A stretch of 6,724 bases of DNA from an uncultured Clostridia bacterium (GTDB taxonomy: Bacteria > Bacillota > Clostridia > Oscillospirales > Acutalibacteraceae): positions 1 through 6,724 of the forward strand of contig CALCBQ010000110.1 in assembly GCA_937897215.1 (NCBI GenBank). The letters are read 5' to 3'. Under the pieces are notes generated by a model. That model was not told the DNA's origin, did no database searches, and worked only from the letters and a program-made list of their open reading frames with translations. Positions 1 to 4,094 of the stretch are shown here, piece after piece. Each line of letters opens with the position of its first letter. The stretch's first letter is position 1. Position numbers and translations under genes: made by a program.

Positions 1-30
1 TTGATTTCGATATTTTGAATGTGATATAAT
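1..30 (+). promoter_or_regulatory. Probable sigma-A promoter of the membrane protein gene
   Basis: TTGATT at 1-6 and a perfect TATAAT at 25-30 are separated by 18 bases. The bases TG-A directly before TATAAT (22-24) form an extended -10 element, which can compensate for a weak -35. The predicted transcript starts near 37, about 30 bases before the chosen GTG start. The -35 match sits at the window edge, so the upstream context is unseen. Confidence 0.6.
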
Positions 31-68
31 ATTTGTAATAAATCTTATTGTGTAAAGGCGGTGTTATT

Positions 69-1136
69 GTGGAACACATAATTCGTATATTAACTTTCGC
101 TCTTATACCGATTATTGTAAACGGTGTTTTTGCTTTTTTGCGTCAACCAAAAACAGCAGAAAAAGGGAAAGTACATTTGCCTAAATTCTTTGCAATTTTG
201 GGAGCAATAACATCTGCACTCTTTTTGGTGCCGGCTATTATTACTGCGTTTTCCGATGAAGCTATATGGGTGCCAATTGTTTTTCTTGTTTTTTCCTTGC
301 TTGGTGCCACATTAATAATCGCTTTTATGAATTGCAGAATATCCTATGATGAAGACAGTTTTGTTGCAAAAACTTTCTTTGGTATAAAAAGAAAGGTGTC
401 TTATGACCAAGTTACCGCTATAAAGGAAAATATGCACGAAACATACATTTATGTTGGCAAACGAAGAGTTATGGTTGATGAATTTTCTATAGGTGGAAAG
501 GAATTTATCAACCTTGTTAAAAAGAAATACAGAACTCTCCATAACGGACAAAGCCTACCAAAGATAACGAAAACCAAGAATGATATTTTTAATGGGCATG
601 TAAATGATGCAGCAGGGTTTTATGTTGTATATGGTATGGTGTCTGTTCTATTAGTGGGATTTATTGTATTTTTGGTTTGTGATATTTGCATACCTAAAAA
701 TGTGAATAATACTGTTGAACAAACAGTAACCTTTATATCTTGTGATGTAAAAGAAGATGAAGTGATATTAACTTCTACGGATGATAATATTTATAAAATT
801 TCATATGCCGCTGAACAAATTAATATCAATGGAATCAAATCAATTTGTAACGGAAAATCAAAGGTAACAACATATTCTAAAGAGGTTACACCTGATGATG
901 AGGAAGATTTTTATTCAATAAAAGCGATTAAGTATAATGATAGTTATCTTTTAAGCTTTGAAGAAGAAAGTCAATTATATAGACAAGAAAGTTGGCCGAT
1001 TGTTGCTTTGTTTTTATTTGTGTTGTTAATTTGGGTGGCGTTTATTGTAGCTTCTATTGTTGTTGGCAGAAATCCCCAAAAATTCAGCAAAAAAGTTGTA
1101 AAAATGTTTTTCAAAGACGGATACATCAATTATTAG
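69..1136 (+). CDS. Multi-pass membrane protein with a PH-like cytoplasmic region, function unknown
   Basis: The product is 355 residues with the GTG start at 69, chosen because AAAGGCGG (54-61) lies seven bases upstream. An in-frame TTG at 48 has no ribosome binding site. Hydrophobic segments are near residues 3-24, 40-61, 67-86, 184-206 and 309-333. Between the third and fourth lies a soluble stretch (about 90-154) alternating beta-like strands, with ISYDEDSFVAKTFFGIKRK followed by VSYDQVTAIKE. This resembles the PH-like domains found after membrane helices in many Firmicute proteins. A hydrophilic region (about 207-308) between the last two helices is probably extracytoplasmic. I recall similar clostridial proteins filed under domain-of-unknown-function families, but I cannot assign a role. 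The gene is monocistronic, with its own promoter and terminator. If the tRNA fragment downstream is an att junction, this gene belongs to the integrated element. Confidence is high that it is a gene and low on function. Confidence 0.85.
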   Translation: MEHIIRILTFALIPIIVNGVFAFLRQPKTAEKGKVHLPKFFAILGAITSALFLVPAIITAFSDEAIWVPIVFLVFSLLGATLIIAFMNCRISYDEDSFVAKTFFGIKRKVSYDQVTAIKENMHETYIYVGKRRVMVDEFSIGGKEFINLVKKKYRTLHNGQSLPKITKTKNDIFNGHVNDAAGFYVVYGMVSVLLVGFIVFLVCDICIPKNVNNTVEQTVTFISCDVKEDEVILTSTDDNIYKISYAAEQININGIKSICNGKSKVTTYSKEVTPDDEEDFYSIKAIKYNDSYLLSFEEESQLYRQESWPIVALFLFVLLIWVAFIVASIVVGRNPQKFSKKVVKMFFKDGYINY

Positions 1137-1143
1137 AATATTT

Positions 1144-1190
1144 ACGACAGTATGTTACTACAATAACATACTGTCGTTTTCCGTTTTTCA
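1144..1190 (+). terminator. Rho-independent terminator of the membrane protein gene
   Basis: A perfect 14-bp stem (1144-1157 with 1164-1177) encloses a six-base loop CTACAA and runs into TTTT, then CCG and TTTTT. It begins eight bases after the TAG stop. The stem is only moderately GC-rich but long. It should end the membrane protein transcript. Confidence 0.85.
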
Positions 1191-1303
1191 AGCCTTTGCT
1201 AATTGCTTGCTAAAATGAACAGTTAAAATCAAATGATATTTTATACTTTTTCTTGGTAAAAGAATAACAGCATAATAAATGAAGAAGAAAGAAAGGGAGT
1301 TTA
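1191..1303. other. AT-rich spacer without a recognised gene
   Basis: This stretch between the terminator and the small ORF holds no credible coding region. A TATACT at 1242-1247 and several TAAT-like strings occur, but none has a properly spaced -35 box. The purine-rich GAAGAAGAAAGAAAGGGAG (1281-1299) ends in a good ribosome-binding-site match for the ATG at 1304. If the tRNA fragment marks an integration junction, this is the terminal part of the integrated element, where integrase arm sites would be expected. I see no clear repeated arm sites. Confidence 0.4.
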
Positions 1304-1411
1304 ATGGCTTATATGAGCTTAAAATGTCATCCACCTCCCAAACTCCTAAGGATTAGATGTGAGTTCGATTCTCGCAAGGGGTGCCAAAAAGCCACCTACT
1401 CAAACGAGTAA
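1304..1411 (+). CDS. Doubtful 35-codon ORF reading through the tRNA fragment
   Basis: ATG at 1304 is preceded by AAAGGGAG (1292-1299) at four bases, a ribosome binding site better than chance would usually give. The frame reads MAYMSLKCHP, continues through the tRNA 3' half, and stops at TAA inside the terminator stem (1409-1411). Codons 1-13 lie in unique sequence and the remaining 22 are forced by tRNA and terminator sequence, so the C-terminal two thirds cannot have been selected as protein. It may be an ORF truncated or fused by integration, a short leader peptide, or chance. No family is recognised and no promoter is evident. Confidence 0.25.
   Translation: MAYMSLKCHPPPKLLRIRCEFDSRKGCQKATYSNE
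1343..1386 (+). pseudogene. 3' half of tRNA-Arg(CCU); probable attachment-site remnant
   Basis: The sequence folds as the 3' half of a class I tRNA. The anticodon loop is CTCCTAA (1343-1349, anticodon CCT), followed by the 3' anticodon strand GGATT (1350-1354) and a four-base variable region AGAT. The T arm is GTGAG / TTCGATT / CTCGC (1359-1375, one G-T wobble). Then come the 3' acceptor strand AAGGGGT (1376-1382), discriminator G and an encoded CCA (1384-1386). The 5' partners needed, an acceptor strand like ACCCCTT and an anticodon strand like AATCC, are absent upstream, so this cannot be a working tRNA. An identity block from the anticodon loop to the 3' end is the typical crossover core left by tyrosine integrases in tRNA genes. 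The alternative is an old tRNA duplication or decay. The tRNA identity is firm; the att reading is inference. Confidence 0.8.
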
Positions 1412-1421
1412 GTGGCTTTTT
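1387..1421. terminator. Bidirectional hairpin terminator after the tRNA fragment, also serving panD
   Basis: AAAAGCCAC (1387-1395) pairs with GTGGCTTTT (1412-1420), and TACTC (1397-1401) with GAGTA (1406-1410), around a loop AAAC with a single C/A mismatch. Rightward it ends in TTTTT, as expected for a tRNA terminator directly after CCA. Leftward it also ends in TTTTT, and it starts 12 bases beyond the panD stop, so it can terminate panD transcripts too. Confidence 0.85.
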
Positions 1422-1432
1422 ATTATTTCTTG

Positions 1433-1816
1433 TTATTTAATTTCTCCGTGCTTTTCGTAATTAACTACTTCACTGATTTCATTTTTATCATTAACAAAAA
1501 CTACTTTTGGGTAATGATTTTCATTTTCCTCAGGTGTCATCTGAACATAAGCCATAATAATAATTTTATCGCCTACTTCAACACATTTTGCTGCGGCACC
1601 ATTAAGACAAATACAACCACTATCTTTTTCGCCCTCTATCACATATGTTTCAAATCTGTTTCCGTTATCAATATCGGCAATCTGTACTTTTTCGTATTCA
1701 AGAATTCCTGCCGCATCCATCAACGCTTTATCAATAGTAATGCTACCAACATAATTAAGCTCCGACTGAGTAACAGTAGCACGATGAATTTTACTTTTCA
1801 ACATTGTAATATACAT
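1433..1816 (-). CDS. panD: Aspartate 1-decarboxylase (PanD)
   Basis: PanD is a cytoplasmic, self-processing pyruvoyl enzyme that converts L-aspartate to beta-alanine, the precursor that joins pantoate to make pantothenate and then CoA and 4'-phosphopantetheine. The 127-residue product has the usual length. Residues match the Escherichia coli numbering: Lys9, the Gly24-Ser25 cleavage site whose serine becomes the pyruvoyl group (LNYVGSITID), Arg54 and Tyr58 in RFETYVI, and Asn72 in ICLNGAAA. The start fits both that numbering and GAGGTG at 1822-1827, five bases upstream. The gene has its own promoter and is separated from the ACP gene by a terminator, so it is probably a separate transcription unit. 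No panB or panC is visible. In this setting it may support carrier-protein maturation or supply beta-alanine as a building block; ordinary vitamin synthesis is equally possible. Confidence 0.96.
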   Translation of the reverse strand: MYITMLKSKIHRATVTQSELNYVGSITIDKALMDAAGILEYEKVQIADIDNGNRFETYVIEGEKDSGCICLNGAAAKCVEVGDKIIIMAYVQMTPEENENHYPKVVFVNDKNEISEVVNYEKHGEIK

Positions 1817-1851
1817 TCAAGCACCTCTACAATTATCTATATGCTTATGAC

Positions 1852-1880
1852 ATTATACCACACTATTTTGCATAAAACAA
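1852..1880 (-). promoter_or_regulatory. Promoter of panD
   Basis: On the minus strand TTGTTT (1875-1880) and a perfect TATAAT (1852-1857) are separated by 17 bases. Transcription would begin near 1845, leaving a leader of about 28 bases before the ATG. It lies just after the ACP terminator, so panD can be expressed independently of the ligase-ACP operon. Confidence 0.75.
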
Positions 1881-1890
1881 GCATTGCATT

Positions 1891-1928
1891 AAAAATGTAA
1901 AAACGCCCATCAATACGATGAGCGTTTT
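1891..1928 (-). terminator. Terminator of the ligase-ACP operon
   Basis: A 12-bp stem, AAAACGCCCATC (1900-1911) with GATGAGCGTTTT (1917-1928), encloses the loop AATAC. On the plus strand there is one C/A mismatch, but in the minus-strand RNA this position becomes a G-U pair, so the hairpin fits minus-strand transcription. It is followed in that direction by UUUUU, ACA and UUUUU. It starts a few bases after the ACP stop codon. Confidence 0.8.
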
Positions 1929-1931
1929 AAT

Positions 1932-2156
1932 TTATTCATTCTCTTCAAGGAACTTTACAACGTCGCCAACAGTTTTAAATGTTTTTATTAATGAATTTGG
2001 TATTTCAACATCAAACTCATCTTCAAGACCGCAAATAAGTTGAACAAAACTCAACGATGTAAATTCAAAACTTGAATCAAGTTGTGTATCTTCTGTGAAA
2101 TTCAAGTCTTCTTTACCAATAACCTCTGAGAAAACTTTTTCAATTCTTTTAATCAT
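1932..2156 (-). CDS. Stand-alone acyl carrier protein (phosphopantetheine-binding)
   Basis: The 74-residue protein has the size and four-helix pattern of a discrete acyl carrier protein. The attachment serine is Ser34 in the segment FEFTSLSFVQLI, followed by the helix II-loop pattern GLEDEFDVEIP and the C-terminal TVGDVVKFLEENE. The usual Asp-Ser-Leu is Thr-Ser-Leu here, so it differs from housekeeping fatty-acid AcpP. It starts three bases after the stop of the ligase gene, with its ribosome binding site (AGAGAGGA) inside the ligase 3' end, which implies translational coupling. The likely role is to receive the acyl group activated by the ligase and present it to the first condensation domain of the divergent NRPS. 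It needs a phosphopantetheinyl transferase, which is not in the window. Identity as a carrier protein is nearly certain; the partner assignment is inferred from position. Confidence 0.92.
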   Translation of the reverse strand: MIKRIEKVFSEVIGKEDLNFTEDTQLDSSFEFTSLSFVQLICGLEDEFDVEIPNSLIKTFKTVGDVVKFLEENE

Positions 2157-2159
2157 AAC

Positions 2160-3878
2160 TTATCCTCTCTTTTCATTCATATCTGCTGTAACTTTTTTGA
2201 AGTTAACCTTGCCCATTGCCGTTCTTGGTAATTCTTCTTTAAAAATTACTTCTCGTGGCATTGCATACTCCGCCACATTTTTCTTGCAATTTTCAAGAAT
2301 GCGTTCGCGAAGAGAATCCAAGTCTGCGTCCATTGATACTGGTTGAACAACTGCTACAACTCGCTGTCCAATTGTTCTGTCTTCGACACCTACAACACAA
2401 CTAACTACAACGCCATTAACATGATTGATTACTTCTTCAATTTGTGATGGATAAATATTATAACCTGCAGTAATAATCATTTTGCAGTGTCTTTGACGAT
2501 AGTACAAATATCCGTCTTCATCCATACATCCAATATCGCCGGTATGAAGCCATGTTTTACCATCTTCATGCACCTGCAACGCAAGTTTTGTCTCGACCTC
2601 ATTTTTGTAATAACCCTTCATCATAGTCGGGCCGTTAATACAAATCTCTCCATCTTCTCCGCAAGGAACTTCTCTGGTGCTACCGAATTCACAAATTTTA
2701 ATTGTGTTTCCGGGAAGAGGTAATCCTGTACTACCCTTTTTATGAGCAAAGAAAGGACTGATACACGCAGCTGAAAGGCACTCTGTAAGTCCATATGCCT
2801 CTGTCATCTGTTCTGTTGAGCCACCTTTTTTGAGATAATTGTTCATTCGATTATAAAGTTTTTCACTGCATTTATCTCCTGAGAAAGCCACCATTTCAAT
2901 AAATGAAAGGTCTTCTGTTTCAATTTCTTCTGTTCTGGAAAGTGCTTCAAACAAAGCAGGAACAGCATAAATATGATTTATCTTTTTATCAAAGATAAGC
3001 TTTGCGCATGCTTTAAAATCAAACTTTGGAACAAGAAAAATATGCGTTCCCCAATAGAGTGCCACGTGCATACACATAGCAAGTCCAAAACCATGAAAAA
3101 CAGGCATAAGTGCTAAAAGTTTTTTACCCGCCATATCTTTTCTGTCAGAGCGGATAACCTCAGTAGTTTGTATTGCCATACAGTTAAACCCTTGATTAGT
3201 TACCATAACACCCTTTGGTATTCCCGTTGTTCCACCACTATAAAGAATAGCAGCAAGGTCGTCGCTTTTTCCGTCATCTACAGGAAGAGCTTCTGCTCTT
3301 TGTTTTCCTTTTTCAAGAAAATCATTCCAATAGATTGCATTGTGGTCAGGATTTATATTGATTTCAAGTTTATTTGCTGCAAGATAGTGTGGTTGAATAC
3401 TTTCAGGTAATGCGTCAACAATTCTTGCAAGTATCACTGTAGGGTTTTGTGTGGTTTCCCATTTAATCTGACTTAACTTATCATATAAATTATCAAAAGT
3501 AATGATAGCTTTACTGTCAACATGTTCAACAAATCTCTTAATTTCGTTAGCAGATAACAAAGGATGTATCATATTAGCAACTGCACCAATGCGATTGGCT
3601 GCATAAACAGAAATAAGTGCTTGTGGAGTATTAGGTGCAACTATAGATATAAAATCGCCTTTTTTTATGCCACATGCTAAAAAAGATTGTGCTACAAGCT
3701 CAATTTGTTCAATCATTTCTGAAAATGTGGTTTCTTTATCCTGAAATTCCAACGCTGTATTATCGGGATATTCTTCAGCAGTTTCTCTCAAAAGAGAAAA
3801 CATCGAAAATTCAGGAAAATTGTCTCTGTAGTTTTCTTTTGAGTGATTTTCACTCCATATTGTTGGATATCTTTTCAT
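2160..3878 (-). CDS. Acyl-AMP ligase / acyl-CoA synthetase, ANL superfamily (acyl loading for NRPS)
   Basis: The 572-residue enzyme belongs to the adenylate-forming superfamily, which activates a carboxylic acid with ATP to an acyl-adenylate and transfers it to a thiol. Visible motifs in order are the P-loop YSGGTTGIPKG (213-223), the A5 motif EAYGLTE (360-366), HTGD (445-448) and the hinge region RHCKMIITAGYNIYP with Lys466 at the hinge position. The catalytic lysine is Lys557 in PRTAMGKVNF. The length and the FadD-like central region fit a fatty or medium-chain acyl ligase rather than an NRPS adenylation domain; there is no fused carrier domain. The next gene is a discrete ACP, three bases away, and the divergent gene is an NRPS beginning with a C domain, so the thiol acceptor is probably that ACP rather than CoA. 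Start: ATG with GAGGTG eight bases upstream. The acyl chain cannot be read from the sequence. Confidence is high for the family and moderate for ACP loading. Confidence 0.92.
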   Translation of the reverse strand: MKRYPTIWSENHSKENYRDNFPEFSMFSLLRETAEEYPDNTALEFQDKETTFSEMIEQIELVAQSFLACGIKKGDFISIVAPNTPQALISVYAANRIGAVANMIHPLLSANEIKRFVEHVDSKAIITFDNLYDKLSQIKWETTQNPTVILARIVDALPESIQPHYLAANKLEININPDHNAIYWNDFLEKGKQRAEALPVDDGKSDDLAAILYSGGTTGIPKGVMVTNQGFNCMAIQTTEVIRSDRKDMAGKKLLALMPVFHGFGLAMCMHVALYWGTHIFLVPKFDFKACAKLIFDKKINHIYAVPALFEALSRTEEIETEDLSFIEMVAFSGDKCSEKLYNRMNNYLKKGGSTEQMTEAYGLTECLSAACISPFFAHKKGSTGLPLPGNTIKICEFGSTREVPCGEDGEICINGPTMMKGYYKNEVETKLALQVHEDGKTWLHTGDIGCMDEDGYLYYRQRHCKMIITAGYNIYPSQIEEVINHVNGVVVSCVVGVEDRTIGQRVVAVVQPVSMDADLDSLRERILENCKKNVAEYAMPREVIFKEELPRTAMGKVNFKKVTADMNEKRG

Positions 3879-3905
3879 AAATTAATTCACCTCGTATAAA
3901 AATAG

Positions 3906-3954
3906 AAAAGCAAACAAATCTAGTTTAGGTATTAATTATATAGGATTTGCTTTT
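3906..3954. repeat. Imperfect inverted repeat overlapping the ligase promoter
   Basis: AAAAGCAAA (3906-3914) is repeated inverted as TTTGCTTTT (3946-3954). Flanking bases extend the match loosely: AGCAAACAAATCTA on the left against the inverted AGCAAATCCTA on the right. The 31-base loop holds the ligase -10 box. It could be a regulator binding site or a weak structured leader. A terminator role is unlikely because no rightward gene precedes it. Confidence 0.4.
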
Positions 3955-3963
3955 TTATTGCAA
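3935..3963 (-). promoter_or_regulatory. Promoter of the ligase-ACP operon
   Basis: On the minus strand TTGCAA (3958-3963) and TATAAT (3935-3940) are separated by 17 bases. Transcription would start near 3928, giving a leader of about 50 bases. The spacer contains AGCAAATC (3944-3951, minus strand) three bases upstream of TATAAT, the same octamer in almost the same place as in the divergent NRPS promoter. Confidence 0.75.
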
Positions 3964-4007
3964 GTTTTTTTATAAAATACAACACAATGACTATTATTGC
4001 AAACGCC

Positions 4008-4036
4008 TTGACACTATTAGCAAATCAGTTTATAAT
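4008..4036 (+). promoter_or_regulatory. Consensus sigma-A promoter of the NRPS gene
   Basis: TTGACA (4008-4013) and TATAAT (4031-4036) are both perfect and separated by the optimal 17 bases. Transcription would start near 4043, leaving a leader of about 52 bases with AGGAG at 4082-4086, eight bases before the ATG. AGCAAATC lies at 4019-4026 in the spacer. A perfect consensus promoter predicts strong basal expression unless repressed. Confidence 0.85.
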
Positions 4037-4094
4037 TTTATTATATATGCGATTAAATATATGGATTATTTAATGTTGTTTAGGAGTATTTAAA

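Noticed and set aside
992..1213. Plus-strand frame of 73 codons overlapping the end of the membrane protein gene
   Set aside because: It runs through the transcription terminator hairpin, has no convincing ribosome binding site, and its cysteine- and phenylalanine-rich product looks like an out-of-frame reading of a membrane segment.
1281..1386. Possibility that a complete tRNA is present, with GAGTTTAATGG (1298-1308) as the D arm
   Set aside because: The string resembles a D arm, but no acceptor strand pairs with AAGGGGT, no anticodon 5' strand pairs with GGATT, and the spacing to the anticodon loop is wrong.
1412..1900. Open frame of 162 codons on the plus strand across panD
   Set aside because: It is antisense to panD, which has a full set of family residues. 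The frame encodes a Phe/Asn/Ile/Thr-rich string without a recognisable domain, and its start lies in the terminator stem.
2095..3880. Several plus-strand frames of 68-83 codons (2095-2346, 2487-2723, 3168-3410, 3674-3880)
   Set aside because: All are antisense to the ligase and ACP genes and have low-complexity translations without domains. They follow from the composition of the opposite strand.
3879..4094. Riboswitch or T-box in the divergent intergenic region
   Set aside because: Both predicted leaders are only about 50 bases long and lack conserved aptamer elements or a terminator/antiterminator pair before either start codon.
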